Assembly: GCF_000427625.1 (NCBI RefSeq)
Contig: NZ_KE386569.1
Coordinates: forward strand, 1,976,591 to 2,040,590
DNA length: 64,000 nt
DNA from: Methylobacter luteus IMV-B-3098
GTDB taxonomy: Bacteria; Pseudomonadota; Gammaproteobacteria; Methylococcales; Methylomonadaceae
Direction: 5' to 3'
The notes beneath the pieces are model-generated. The model searched no databases. It had not been told where the DNA came from and was given only the letters and a program-made list of their open reading frames with translations. Positions 16,068-25,902 of this stretch are shown here, one piece after another. Position 1 is the first letter of the stretch. Each line of letters starts with the position of its first letter. The translations under genes and the position numbers were made by a program.

Positions 16068-17951
16068 TTAAAGTTCAATCCGGATGCCCAACTCAATGAC
16101 CTGATCGACAGGAATTTTAAAAAATTCTATCGCGCTGGATGAGTTATGGAATAAAAAGCTGAACAGAGGCCGGCGCCATTGAGGCATCGGGCTTTTTCGC
16201 CGAAAAGAAACCCGCTCTCTGCCGATGAAAAATGAAACCTGTTTGGGATCAATCGCCAAACCCTGCTGTACGCATAATTCCAGAGCACGGCGCACATCGG
16301 GCCTTTGCTGAAAACCGAAGTAAAGCTTCACGCGGTGGAAATTACGGTCTTGCCCAAAGGTCCGAAGTTTGACGCGGTGCGCTTCATCCACGTAAGGCTC
16401 TTCCTTGGTCACGACCGTCAACACGATGATTTGCTCGTGCAGAACGTGGTTATGCTCAAGATTGTGCGCCATGACCTGCGGCACGCCATGCAGGTTCTTG
16501 GCTAAATACATGGCCGAACCTGGCACCGTCGCCAGGGACTGATCCTGTATTTTCTCTTCCAGTTCTTCGAACAATACCCGCTTTTCATCCATATAAGCCG
16601 CCAATAGCTCGCGCCCTTTGATCCAGGTGGTCATCGTCAGAAACAATACGGCGCCAACGATCAACGGCAACCAGCCGCCGGTCGGAATTTTCAGGCTGTT
16701 GGACGAGAGGAACAGGAAATCGATAATAAGAAAAACCGATAAAAAGGTGATGCTGGTGGATTTTTGCCACTGCCACAATTTTGAAATCACGATGAATGCC
16801 AGGACGGTATCAACAATCATGGTGCCCGTGACGGCAATGCCATAGGCCGAAGCCAGCGCCGATGAAGACTGAAAGCTCAGTACCAGCACGAATACCGAGA
16901 TCATCAGCAGCCAGTTGACGACTGAAATATAGACTTGCCCCATCTCCTCGCCCGAGGTGTGCCGGATCTGCATGCGCGGGCAGTAACCCAGCTGTATGGC
17001 CTGCCGGGTCACCGAAAAGGCGCCGGAAATGACCGCCTGCGAGGCGATGACGGTGGCCAGCGTCGAAAGCAGCAACAGCGGATACAACGCCCAGGTCGGT
17101 GCGAGCAGATAGAATGGATTTTGTATCGCCTCGGGATGACCGATCAGCAGCGCGCCCTGGCCGAAATAATTGAGCAGCAAGGCCGGAAATACAAAACTGA
17201 ACCAGGCATAACGTATCGGTTTCAGGCCGAAATGCCCCATGTCGGCATACAGCGCTTCGGCGCCCGTGATCGTCAGGACAATGGCCCCCATGATCAGAAA
17301 GCCATGCCAGCCCAGTTCCATCAGCAAGTGCACCGCAAAATAAGGATTAATCGCAACCAGCACGCTGGGCACATGAACGATATTGATGACGCCCAAAACC
17401 GCCAGTGTCGCAAACCAGAAACACATGATCGGCGCAAACAGCTTGCCGACCTGGCCGGTGCCTTTGGCCTGTATGACAAACAGCCCGCCCAGCACGGCAA
17501 TGGCGATCGGCACCACGTACTGCGCTAATGGCGGAGCAACAATACTCAGTCCTTCGACCGCACTGAGCACGGAAATGGCCGGCGTGATCATGCCGTCGCC
17601 GTAAAATAGCGCCGCGCCAAGCAAGCCGATGGGGACGATGAAGCGCGCACTGCCCGGATTATCCCGGGAGCCGTGCAACGCCAGCGCCATCAGCGCCATG
17701 ATGCCGCCTTCGCCTTTGTTGTCGGCACGCATGATGAAGATCGCGTATTTGGTCGTGACTATCAGCGTCAAGGACCAGAAAACCAGCGACAGCACGCCGA
17801 GCACATGGATCTTATCGATCGGCACGCCGCCGTGGAAGACTTCCTTGAGCGCATACAAAGGACTGGTGCCGATGTCGCCGAACACCACGCCTATCGCGCC
17901 TAATGCCAAGCCGGCCAGTTGCTGTTTGGAATGACTTTGTTGCTGGGACAT
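16068..17951 (-). CDS. kup: Kup potassium uptake permease
   Basis: This is a 627-residue low-affinity K+/H+ symporter (E. coli Kup, 622). The N-terminal motif GVVFGDIGTSPLYALKEVF is the family signature, followed by twelve hydrophobic segments and a cytosolic C-terminal tail. The start is MSQQQSHSK at 17951; the frame is open upstream to 18173, but that extension reads antisense-like sequence from the nhaD remnant and is not part of the protein. The start lies 26 bases after the nhaD remnant stop, so the two were once one Na+/K+ transport unit. Confidence 0.94.
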   Translation of the reverse strand: MSQQQSHSKQQLAGLALGAIGVVFGDIGTSPLYALKEVFHGGVPIDKIHVLGVLSLVFWSLTLIVTTKYAIFIMRADNKGEGGIMALMALALHGSRDNPGSARFIVPIGLLGAALFYGDGMITPAISVLSAVEGLSIVAPPLAQYVVPIAIAVLGGLFVIQAKGTGQVGKLFAPIMCFWFATLAVLGVINIVHVPSVLVAINPYFAVHLLMELGWHGFLIMGAIVLTITGAEALYADMGHFGLKPIRYAWFSFVFPALLLNYFGQGALLIGHPEAIQNPFYLLAPTWALYPLLLLSTLATVIASQAVISGAFSVTRQAIQLGYCPRMQIRHTSGEEMGQVYISVVNWLLMISVFVLVLSFQSSSALASAYGIAVTGTMIVDTVLAFIVISKLWQWQKSTSITFLSVFLIIDFLFLSSNSLKIPTGGWLPLIVGAVLFLTMTTWIKGRELLAAYMDEKRVLFEELEEKIQDQSLATVPGSAMYLAKNLHGVPQVMAHNLEHNHVLHEQIIVLTVVTKEEPYVDEAHRVKLRTFGQDRNFHRVKLYFGFQQRPDVRRALELCVQQGLAIDPKQVSFFIGRERVSFRRKSPMPQWRRPLFSFLFHNSSSAIEFFKIPVDQVIELGIRIEL

Positions 17952-17977
17952 GGATGGATTCCAGGATTTGGATAAAA

Positions 17978-18874
17978 TTAAAAGGAATCGGCATTGACCA
18001 GAAAATGCACGCCGACAGCTGCAAAGTACCCCAGCAAAATCGCCGGAAACCACTTCATATGGCTCAGGAAAGTATATTGGCCTTTGGCTTGCCCCATCAA
18101 GCCTATGCCCGGCGCCGAGCCAATCGCCAGCAAACTGCCGCCCACGCCCAGCGTCAAAGTCGGCAGCAGCCATTGGCCTTGGGGAATGTCGGGGTTCATG
18201 GTGAGAACGGCAAACATTAAAGTGCCATTATCAACGAATGCCGAGCACAGGCCAATCAGGATATTGGCCGGGGCTTAATTGGCCGTACAGCATGTGAGAA
18301 ACGGCATCCAGATAACCAATATAGCCCAGGCCGCCAATGCCCATCATCGCGCCATAGAAAAACAGCAGCGTATCCCATTCCAGACGGCCGACTTTTTCAA
18401 ACACATCGAGTTTTCTGGCCTGCGCGCTGGCAATGTCGATGTCGCTCACATCGGCGCCCGAAAACAAGTCAAAATCCAACTGTTTTAAGCCACGCGACTT
18501 CGAGGTTTTGTGCAGATAGAAATAGAAAAACTGCAGCAATGACAAGCCTGCCATCATGCCTGCCGCCGCCGGCAAATGAAGCTTCATGTCAAAAACCACA
18601 GCCAGGCCGATGGTCGTCCCGAACAGAAAAATGATGCGTTTTGCACCGTACGGCAAATTCACTCGATCGTTTTCGACAACCGGTTTGTCTTTGGGCAAAG
18701 CAAAATACATTGCCATGGCGGGAACTAAAAAATTCACCAGACAAGGCGCGAATAGCTTGAAAAACTGAAGAAACTCCAGCATGCCGTGTTGCCAGACGAA
18801 CAGAGTCGATATGCCGCCCAACGGGCTGAAAGATCCGCCGGCATTAGTGGCAATAACGATATTGATGCAGCGAC
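17978..18874 (-). pseudogene. nhaD: nhaD Na+/H+ antiporter remnant, 5'-truncated and frameshifted
   Basis: Two frames together match the C-terminal part of NhaD. The first (from about 18874 to 18280) includes CINIVIATNAGGSFSPLGG and VGRLEWDTLLFFYGAMMGIG. The second resumes as ANILIGLCSAFVDNGTLMF and runs to a stop at 17978 (about 18277-17978). The break coincides with a four-C run near 18277-18280; removing one C restores a continuous frame. The N-terminal part (roughly the first 170 residues of a protein usually near 470) is absent: homology stops exactly where a 29-base palindromic repeat begins at 18875. It is certainly non-functional unless the frameshift is a sequencing error, and the truncation would remain. 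Confidence 0.85.
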
Positions 18875-18903
18875 GTAGGGCGGTTTCGCGCCAGCAAACC
18901 GCC
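18875..18903 (+). repeat. 29-base REP-like element, left copy
   Basis: GTAGGGCGGTTTCGCGCCAG followed by CAAACCGCC. Its arms GGCGGTTT/AAACCGCC are palindromic. An inverted copy lies at 18995-19023, 91 bases away. It abuts the truncated 5' end of the nhaD remnant. Confidence 0.7.
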
Positions 18904-18994
18904 ATTGCCGCCCGAACAAAGCAACGATCCGAAAGCCGGAAAAGCATCTGTTCGGAAAGATTCGAGAGAAATTCGGATTAACCGCTTCGATAGT

Positions 18995-19023
18995 GGCGGA
19001 TTGCTGGCGCGAATCCGCCTTAC
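18995..19023 (-). repeat. 29-base REP-like element, right copy (inverted)
   Basis: On the minus strand it reads GTAAGGCGGATTCGCGCCAG then CAATCCGCC, matching the left copy at all but three positions. The pair brackets a 91-base spacer with no homology that I recognise, and the arrangement resembles a REP doublet (REPIN). Confidence 0.7.
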
Positions 19024-19147
19024 GAATTGAACGGTTTGTTATTTACTTGCAATCAGCGTTCAGCCGTTTTTCGGTTCGGCTGTCAAGCACCTCGGCCTGC
19101 ATCGCATGGCACCCCGTGCGGTTTCCTTAACAAAATGCAACGATGCT

Positions 19148-19663
19148 TCATTCGCTGCCTGGGACATTGACTTGCCCCCGGATCTCGCCGCCCGGGTGCT
19201 TGTCTGTGTGGACATTCGCATAGGTGACGCCACTCATCATGGCTGCGATGATCTCGGCGAATTCGCCGGGCTCGATGCCCTGTCCCGCAGGCCCGACGAC
19301 ATCAGCGGCGACTACCGTACCGGTCACTGTACCCTGCGTTTCAGGGCATGCCGGTTTGCCGCCCCCACCGCAAAGGAAGAAGCTGACTCCACCATTCACG
19401 TCTCTCTGGCCGAGGTGAACGTGGGCGACAGTAGTTGTGCCTTCGATCCCCGAATACTCGAGCTCATACGTCAGTGTCGTTTCCGCATCATCGAGTTGCG
19501 CGCTGAACTCGCCTGTTCCGGTAGTGGAATTGGCAGGGACTTCCTCAAACCCGCTTAGGGTCGCCTCAAAGCTTCTCTCGCCCGATAATTCCGTCGCCGG
19601 CGTATCAAGGATGGGCAAGAACAAAACGACTATCAGAGATACTTTCATATAGATCTTTTTCAT
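19148..19663 (-). CDS. CHRD-domain secreted protein
   Basis: This 171-residue protein has a signal peptide (KVSLIVVLFLPILDTPATE) and one CHRD domain. Signs are the start FEATLSGFEEVPANSTTGTG, the central VAHVHLG and the end VHTDKHPGGEIRGQVN. CHRD domains are found in extracellular and cell-surface proteins of bacteria and in animal chordin; their biochemical role in bacteria is not known. GGAGG 10-14 bases upstream of the ATG supports the start. An IS5-family element sits 82 bases upstream, so its native promoter has probably been displaced or replaced. Confidence 0.88.
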   Translation of the reverse strand: MKKIYMKVSLIVVLFLPILDTPATELSGERSFEATLSGFEEVPANSTTGTGEFSAQLDDAETTLTYELEYSGIEGTTTVAHVHLGQRDVNGGVSFFLCGGGGKPACPETQGTVTGTVVAADVVGPAGQGIEPGEFAEIIAAMMSGVTYANVHTDKHPGGEIRGQVNVPGSE

Positions 19664-19745
19664 CTTTAAGTTCCTCCTGACATGCGTTGCAATATGTGGA
19701 ATGGAAAAAACCCCCTGAATTTTGTGATTGAATATTAAGGCCTAA

Positions 19746-20585
19746 GAGCTTGTTCAATATCTCCGTAGCAACAGCGCCAGGAAGGCCAGATTAACGAACT
19801 GTAAGCTGGTATTGAGCAAGCGCTCAGTGTTCTTCCATAATCTTCGGCACTTCTCCAGCCAGGCAAACGAACGCTCTACTACCCAGCGTTGCGGAATGAC
19901 AGCGAAGGTATGAAGCTCATGGCGTTTGGCCACCTGCACCGAAGCGCCAAGCAGACTCTGAACAGCTTCGGCGAAGGGTTGGCCACTATAGCCGCCATCG
20001 ACCAGCAGCGAAGTGACCTCAGTTAAGTCTTTCCAGTTCTGTTCAATGGTTTTTAGCGCCCCTTGGCGATCACTGACGTCCGCCGTGGTGATGGCAATTG
20101 CATGGGGTAACCCTTGCGTGTCGACAAAAATATGTCGCTTGATACCTGAAACCTTTTTGCCGGCATCATAACCTTTGCTGCGTGCGCAGTCGGTGTTTTT
20201 GACACTCTGTGCATCAACGATGCAGAAACTCGTCCTGGCGTTGCGCCCCTGTCTGGTACGGGCCTCGCCAACCTGATTTTTTTAATGCCTGCTCCAGCAG
20301 GCTGGTTCCACCTTCAGGTTTCTCGCTCCATAACGAAAAATAATGATGGACCGTGCGCCATTTCGGAAAGTCGCTCGGCAGCATGCGCCACTGGCAGCCG
20401 CTCTTCAGCAAGTACAGAATGGCACAGAACACTTCATACAAGTCCACTGTACGAGGTCGGGTTTTCTTGCGAGCATTTTCTAGCAGAGCTCTGATCGGTT
20501 CAAATTGTTCGCGACTGATGTCGCTGGGGTACACTTTTCTCATGCCCTCATTATCTATCATACTCAGCAGATATTGAACAGGCTC
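19746..20585 (-). mobile_element. IS5-family insertion sequence (IS427-like), complete
   Basis: An 840-bp element with terminal inverted repeats GAGCTTGTTCAATATCT (left) and, inverted, GAGCCTGTTCAATATCT (right; one mismatch). The target duplication TAA flanks it at 19743-19745 and 20586-20588, the usual kind for this family. It separates the CHRD gene from what lay upstream and lies near the 3' end of the NAD-glutamate dehydrogenase gene. Confidence 0.88.
19754..20561 (-). CDS. IS5-family transposase in two overlapping frames
   Basis: The first frame (start about 20561, MIDNEGMRKVYPSDIS) encodes the N-terminal DUF4096-type half with SGCQWRMLPSDFPKWRTVHH. A run of seven A residues on the coding strand (about 20277-20283) marks the change to the second frame. 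That frame continues with CIVDAQSVKNTD, IKRHIFVDTQG, LLVDGGYSGQPF and ends at 19754 after RWVVERSFAWLEKCRRL. The catalytic D-D-E residues are all in the second frame (IVDAQS, LVDGGY, VVERSF). Programmed frameshifting on an A run is usual in this group, so the enzyme may be active rather than broken. Confidence 0.85.
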
Positions 20586-20715
20586 TAAGTTCCTCCCGAC
20601 GCGCCGCACTCAGGGCTTCTTGCCGGGTTTGGAAGTTAATCGCTTAAACTGTTTTTATGGCAAGCCGCATCCATCTGTCGAGCTAAAATTGGCAGTAACG
20701 AGCATCGTTGTCATG

Positions 20716-23700
20716 TCATGATGAGCCATTCTGGTTGACCAAACCTTCCAGTTCCCTGTTCAAGGCGATATAAGGCAATAAACTGGTCGGTAAGGTCATA
20801 TCGATGTCCTTATAAATGCGCCGGTAGCGGTTGAGCTTTTGCTTTTCGCGGGATTGCTCAAAATAGGCGGCGCAGGTTTCGGCATTTTTGAGCGCCATCG
20901 TCTTGATCAGCCTGCCTACCGTCTGCTTCATGCCCTCCTGCAAATCATTGGCGACTCTTCTTTCCCAATGATCATGCAGCGGCATGGCCGCCAATTGTTC
21001 ATAGATGGCATAGAGGCCCAAATAAGCGCTGGTGTCGTTGAACAGTTTCAGGACACCGATAAAGTCCTTTGCCGTTTCGGCAGCCAATGACACGATCTGA
21101 GGGAAATCCTGAAGGCTGGTGATAAATACGATTCGGCGAGCCAGCGCATCGGGAACGCCCTGCTGCCGGCAGGCGTCGAACCGCGCCTGAAACGGCTCGG
21201 TTTCGGTGAGGCCGGTTTCGTCGAAATGCGCTTTGTATGCCGCTAGATAACGCTGGTAGCCGCTGACGGTCTGCTCGTTCGGGCGGATTTTTCGGCCATG
21301 AATCAAAGCCCACCGGCAGAAACCGGCCAGGATGCTTTCAAGCTCAAGCAATAGCGAGTACTGCCTGTCGGCGGCCAGCCGGTTGTCCAGCGCGTAAACG
21401 GTCTGCCTGAAGGTATCGCCATCCAGCACCTGGTCAAAGGTCAGATAGCAGGTGACGTTATCCATGGTATTGATGTTTTGCCTGTCGATGTCCAGGCTTA
21501 GAAAACCGCAGCCGGCCTGATTGATGATCTTGTTGCTGACGACGGTGGCTCTGATTTCATTGGACAGCGCATGGCCGGGCAGGTAATCCTTGTAGCGCTC
21601 ATTGACCTGCCCGGGAAAATAGGCTTGCAGATAACGCTCGCAACAGCCCTCCTCCAGCAAGGCGATCTGCTCCTGTATCTGCTGGGTCAGCTGCATTTTG
21701 GCGGCCGCCATCAATACGGCCAGTTCCGGCCGGGTCAAGGTTTGCCCCGGTCTGGCCAGCACCTGCTTGGTCAGCGGAAAGGATTCGACCACGCGGTCGA
21801 AAATGCCGGCGGCCTCCAGGCGCTCGGCCAGATGCAGGAAGACCTCCGGGTTGTCGGCGCAACGCCGGACATCGAGCGACAGGCAAAGGCTCTGGGCGTA
21901 ATTATCGGCCAGCACCAATTGGCAGACTTCATCAGTCATGCTGACGAAGAGCTGCTGATAGTCACTGATGACGTTTTTCTTTTGCAGGCCGGTCAGCAGG
22001 ATTTTCAGATTGACTTCATGGTCGGAGGTATCAACGCCTGCCGAATTGTCGACCGCATCGGTGTTGATGCGGCCGCCTTTCAGGCTGTATTCAACGCGCG
22101 CCTTCTGCGTGAAGCCCAGATTGGCGCCCTCGCCGACCACTCGCGCACCGAGCTCGACCGCGTTCACGCGCACGGAGTCATTACTGCGGTCGCCGACCTC
22201 TTCGTGCTTTTCCATGGCGGCTTTCACGTAAGTGCCGATACCGCCCAGCCACAACAGCTCGACCGGCGCGGCCAGCAGATAGCGGATCAGTGATTCACCA
22301 TCCAGGGTCTGGTAGCGCACGCCCAGCCATTTCCTGAGTTTGGCCGAAACCGGGATATCCTTGGCCGATCGAAGATAGACGCCGCCGCCTTCGGAAATGA
22401 GACTGCGGTCGTAGTCGTCCCAGCTCGATCCGGGCAATTCAAACAGGCGCTTGCGCTCGTTGAACGGCGCGTCGCCCGGCATCGGATCGGGATCGATAAA
22501 GATATGCTGCCCGCTGAAGGTGGCCAGCAGGCGGATGCACGGCGACAGCAGCATGCCGTTGCCGAACACGTCGCCATCCATGCTGCCGATGCCGACGACC
22601 GTGAACGGCTCTTTCTGGATATCCTTGCCCAGCTCGCGGAAATGGCGTTTTACGCATTCCCAGGCGCCGCGGGCGGTAATGCCCAAAGCCTTGTGGTTAT
22701 AGCCTCTGGAGCCGCCGCTCGCGAATGCATCGCCCAGCCAGAACCGGTAATCTTCCGAGATCGCATTGGCGATATCCGAAAACTGGGCCGTGCCCTTGTC
22801 GGCGGCCACGACCAGATACGGGTCCGCATCATCATAAGTCACGAGGCCTTCGGGCTTCACGACCTGATCCCCATCATAATTGTCGGTCAGATCAAGCAGC
22901 CCCTTTATCAGCGTGATGTAGGCTTTTTTGCCGGCCGCTTTTAGATCAAGCGGGACGCCATTTTTTTTGAGGACAAAACCGCCTTTCGCGCCGGTAGGAA
23001 TGATCAGCGCGTTTTTGCTGATCTGGGTTTGCATGAGGCCCAGAATCTCGGTCCTGAAATCGTCGGGGCGGTCGGACCAGCGTATGCCGCCGCGTGAAAT
23101 CCTGCCGGCGCGCAGATGGATGCCTTCCATATCGTACGCATGCACATAAATCTCATGCTGCGGCCTGGGAGGCTGCAGATCGATGATGCCGAGGCTGTTG
23201 ATCTTGAAGGCGATAAAATAATCAGGCTGGCTGCGGCGCCGATGAAAATTGCTGCGCATGGTGGCATCGATCAGATTGAACAGCGTGCGCAGGATCCGGT
23301 CGCTGTTGATATCGGTCACTGATGCAAAGCTTTCGAGCAGCTGCAGGCGCAGCGGAAACAACACCTGGTCTTCCCTGACCATGAAATCTTGCCAGGCCGG
23401 GTCCGGCCTGAAGCGGGCTTCAAAATACTTAAACAAAAAATGCGCGACGTGCGGATTATTCAGCAAGGCGCGATGCAAGCTGGCGAGCGTAGTCTGATAG
23501 CCCAGTTGCAGATAGTAATTGCGGTAAGCCCTGAGCACGTCGATATCCTGCCAGCTCATGCCGGTGGTGATAAGCAGGCTGTTGAGCGCATCATTTTCGG
23601 CCTTGCCGTCCAGTATGGCCTGAGCCATCTCCAGCATGCAGCATTTCAGGCGATTGAAACTGGCGTATTGGCTTTTGGCCGCCTTGATGGTGAAGCTTTT

Positions 23701-25458
23701 GATAAACAGCGTGGTGCCGTCAAGCGTGACGCAAAACTGCATCTGGTCGATGACTCTCAGGCTCATGTTTTCCAGCATTGGAATATATTCATCGAGAAAA
23801 CGTTCCTGCCGGCTGTAAAAATGCAGCCGGTAGTGCTCGATTTCCCGATAAGGGCTCAGCAGATTGACGCGTTGAGCGCCTGACGCCAGCACCTGCTTCA
23901 GTTCCACGATATCCTTGATCGCATAACGCGGCGACACCCGGGCCTGATATTCGGCCGAAAACAGCGACGGGTATTTCTGCCACAACCGGCTGTCGATTTT
24001 GCGTCCGAAGGCTCTTTCCGCCAGTTGCATGAAGGACACGGACCAGGGCCGGGCCAGACGGTTCAGCTGGCTATCCAGTCTTTCGACATTGATCGTGGTC
24101 CGTTCCCGTTCGGGAACCAGCACCACTTGCAGGCCGACATAACTGCCGCCCGGAATGGTTTTACGGCTGTTTTCCACGGTGCAGGCCAGTTCCCGGCACA
24201 ACAAGTCAAACAGAACCGCCTCTATGCCTTCCCTGTCAAGCGCGATCGGCACGATGATCAGGGCTGAAATCCTGTTCGGGCTGGCGCTGGCCAGTATCAG
24301 CAGCTTAATGACTTCAGGACGGTAAAGATAGCGTTTCAGCGACTGCGCGATCAGGTGCAGCTGAATATCATCGGACAGAAACACTTCGATTTTGGGAAAC
24401 AGGTTGAAGATTTCCTTGAGCTGGAAATATTCATGGCTGTCGCGGTAGACCTTTATGGCATGCAGCATATGGTCGATTTTTTCGTTCAGCGCCGGAATTG
24501 TGCTGGGAGTTCCGTTCAGTTCCACTTCGTCGAACAGGCCGAAAAAGCTGTGCTCGACCCATGCGCCGTCCGGCCCGGTCTGCCTGAAGCCCAGATAGAC
24601 CAGCGGACGGGCCTGGATAATCGGGCTGATGACCGGAATGGTTTCAACGATGACTTCGGTTTGCCGGGCCAGTATGTTTTTCAGACCGCATGGGAAATCC
24701 GCGTCATAGCAGGCGTAAGACGCGATATCGGTTAAGGCGTCCTCAGCCAGACTTATCATTTGCTGTGCCGATAAATCGGAAGAAAACCGCTGCCAGGCGA
24801 CAAAGACGAACGCATCATTCCTGAGCCAGTCGATAAAGGCGGCAAACTTTTCCAGGCTGGCGATTTGTTTCAGTCCGTTCAGCTTGCCGTGAATCTCGGC
24901 GCGGCTGCGGTCGACCTTTAACGCGGCGGCAATGGCTCTGGTAATGCCCTGTAAAAGCAGGGCATCACTGTATTCATCCCTATAATCCAGCCGGATCACA
25001 ATTAACAGTTCAGTACCGCCCGACAGCACGTCGGTCTCCAGATAAACCACCTGCCCTTCGCGGCGCCTGACGCTTAAAACCGGATGCGCCAGCAACTCGA
25101 CGGCAATGTCCAGCTTGGTCTGCAAAGCCATGATCGAGTCCACGATATGCGGGACATTCGGACAACTGACCAGCAGCAGCCGATTGTCGCTGTTATCCAG
25201 CGGGACGATTTTTAGCGCGACGGCTTCGGACTTCGTTTCGATAAAGTCCAGCGTCTGATCTATCAGCCAGGCCAGCAGCGGAGCCGGAAGGGAGATCAAA
25301 TAGCCGTCGGGGAACAGCAGATAATCGGCCAGCTTTCTTAAAAACCGGCGACTTTGATGGTCTTGATGGGAGTCAAGAAGACACTGGACGGCTACCAATT
25401 GCTGGCGTTGTCGCGTCCCTTTAACCGCACGTTCATCACGGGTCAGCAATATATCCAA
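20716..25458 (-). CDS. NAD-specific glutamate dehydrogenase, large (about 180 kDa) type
   Basis: This 1580-residue cytosolic enzyme oxidatively deaminates glutamate to 2-oxoglutarate and ammonia with NAD+. Length and content match the bacterial GDH-180 class (gdhB of Pseudomonas). A long N-terminal ACT-like regulatory region comes first. The catalytic core is in the middle, with RISRGGIRWSDRPDDFRTEI, IPTGAKGGFVLKK (active-site lysine region) and VVGIGSMDGDVFGNGML (nucleotide-binding region). A helical C-terminal domain follows. The start is TTG at 25458, since no in-frame ATG fits. It begins 10 bases after the RsbW-like gene, so it is likely the third gene of an operon with a partner-switching pair, and it is divergent from putA. 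Confidence 0.93.
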   Translation of the reverse strand: MDILLTRDERAVKGTRQRQQLVAVQCLLDSHQDHQSRRFLRKLADYLLFPDGYLISLPAPLLAWLIDQTLDFIETKSEAVALKIVPLDNSDNRLLLVSCPNVPHIVDSIMALQTKLDIAVELLAHPVLSVRRREGQVVYLETDVLSGGTELLIVIRLDYRDEYSDALLLQGITRAIAAALKVDRSRAEIHGKLNGLKQIASLEKFAAFIDWLRNDAFVFVAWQRFSSDLSAQQMISLAEDALTDIASYACYDADFPCGLKNILARQTEVIVETIPVISPIIQARPLVYLGFRQTGPDGAWVEHSFFGLFDEVELNGTPSTIPALNEKIDHMLHAIKVYRDSHEYFQLKEIFNLFPKIEVFLSDDIQLHLIAQSLKRYLYRPEVIKLLILASASPNRISALIIVPIALDREGIEAVLFDLLCRELACTVENSRKTIPGGSYVGLQVVLVPERERTTINVERLDSQLNRLARPWSVSFMQLAERAFGRKIDSRLWQKYPSLFSAEYQARVSPRYAIKDIVELKQVLASGAQRVNLLSPYREIEHYRLHFYSRQERFLDEYIPMLENMSLRVIDQMQFCVTLDGTTLFIKSFTIKAAKSQYASFNRLKCCMLEMAQAILDGKAENDALNSLLITTGMSWQDIDVLRAYRNYYLQLGYQTTLASLHRALLNNPHVAHFLFKYFEARFRPDPAWQDFMVREDQVLFPLRLQLLESFASVTDINSDRILRTLFNLIDATMRSNFHRRRSQPDYFIAFKINSLGIIDLQPPRPQHEIYVHAYDMEGIHLRAGRISRGGIRWSDRPDDFRTEILGLMQTQISKNALIIPTGAKGGFVLKKNGVPLDLKAAGKKAYITLIKGLLDLTDNYDGDQVVKPEGLVTYDDADPYLVVAADKGTAQFSDIANAISEDYRFWLGDAFASGGSRGYNHKALGITARGAWECVKRHFRELGKDIQKEPFTVVGIGSMDGDVFGNGMLLSPCIRLLATFSGQHIFIDPDPMPGDAPFNERKRLFELPGSSWDDYDRSLISEGGGVYLRSAKDIPVSAKLRKWLGVRYQTLDGESLIRYLLAAPVELLWLGGIGTYVKAAMEKHEEVGDRSNDSVRVNAVELGARVVGEGANLGFTQKARVEYSLKGGRINTDAVDNSAGVDTSDHEVNLKILLTGLQKKNVISDYQQLFVSMTDEVCQLVLADNYAQSLCLSLDVRRCADNPEVFLHLAERLEAAGIFDRVVESFPLTKQVLARPGQTLTRPELAVLMAAAKMQLTQQIQEQIALLEEGCCERYLQAYFPGQVNERYKDYLPGHALSNEIRATVVSNKIINQAGCGFLSLDIDRQNINTMDNVTCYLTFDQVLDGDTFRQTVYALDNRLAADRQYSLLLELESILAGFCRWALIHGRKIRPNEQTVSGYQRYLAAYKAHFDETGLTETEPFQARFDACRQQGVPDALARRIVFITSLQDFPQIVSLAAETAKDFIGVLKLFNDTSAYLGLYAIYEQLAAMPLHDHWERRVANDLQEGMKQTVGRLIKTMALKNAETCAAYFEQSREKQKLNRYRRIYKDIDMTLPTSLLPYIALNRELEGLVNQNGSS

Positions 25459-25468
25459 AGGTTCACTC

Positions 25469-25894
25469 TCATTTCAGGTATTTAATAATCTCTAGCACGT
25501 TGCAACCATTTTGCCTGGTGTAGGTCACCGAATCCATCAAGGACTTGATAAAAAAGAGGCCCATGCCGTTTTCCTTGAGGTGCTCAAAGTCCGGCAACGG
25601 AACGGATTCGAGATCAAACCCCTGGCCGTGATCGTAAACCTTGATAATGACGGCGTTTTCCTGAATTTGAATCACTATGCGGACAGTATCTTCAGGATTA
25701 TCGTAATTGGCATGCTTGATCGCATTGATGGTCGCCTCTGTCAGCACCAGGTTCAAGTGGTAGGCCAGCGCCTCTCGGTCACCGGTAAAAGTTTCCAGAT
25801 CCTTGCCTATACGCTCGCCTATACTGCCGATCAAATCCAGATATTTGGTCTTTGTCGGAATGATTAAGTCAACCTGAATATCCGAACTGCACAT
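25469..25894 (-). CDS. RsbW/SpoIIAB-like anti-sigma-factor-type serine kinase
   Basis: This 141-residue GHKL ATPase-fold protein has the N box LTEATINAIKHANYDN, G1 box DHGQGFD and G2 box NGMGLFFIKSLMDSVTY. In partner-switching systems such a kinase phosphorylates a STAS protein and, when free, binds an effector (often a sigma factor). The STAS partner is encoded 8 bases upstream (25903-26241) and NAD-glutamate dehydrogenase 10 bases downstream. No sigma factor or PP2C phosphatase gene is nearby, so the effector is unknown; the enzyme itself is an attractive but untested candidate. Confidence 0.87.
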   Translation of the reverse strand: MCSSDIQVDLIIPTKTKYLDLIGSIGERIGKDLETFTGDREALAYHLNLVLTEATINAIKHANYDNPEDTVRIVIQIQENAVIIKVYDHGQGFDLESVPLPDFEHLKENGMGLFFIKSLMDSVTYTRQNGCNVLEIIKYLK

Positions 25895-25902
25895 ACGGCC
25901 CT

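Noticed and set aside
17952-18173. 75-residue N-terminal extension of Kup
   Set aside because: It is an out-of-frame reading of the nhaD remnant; Kup homology starts at MSQQQSHSK.
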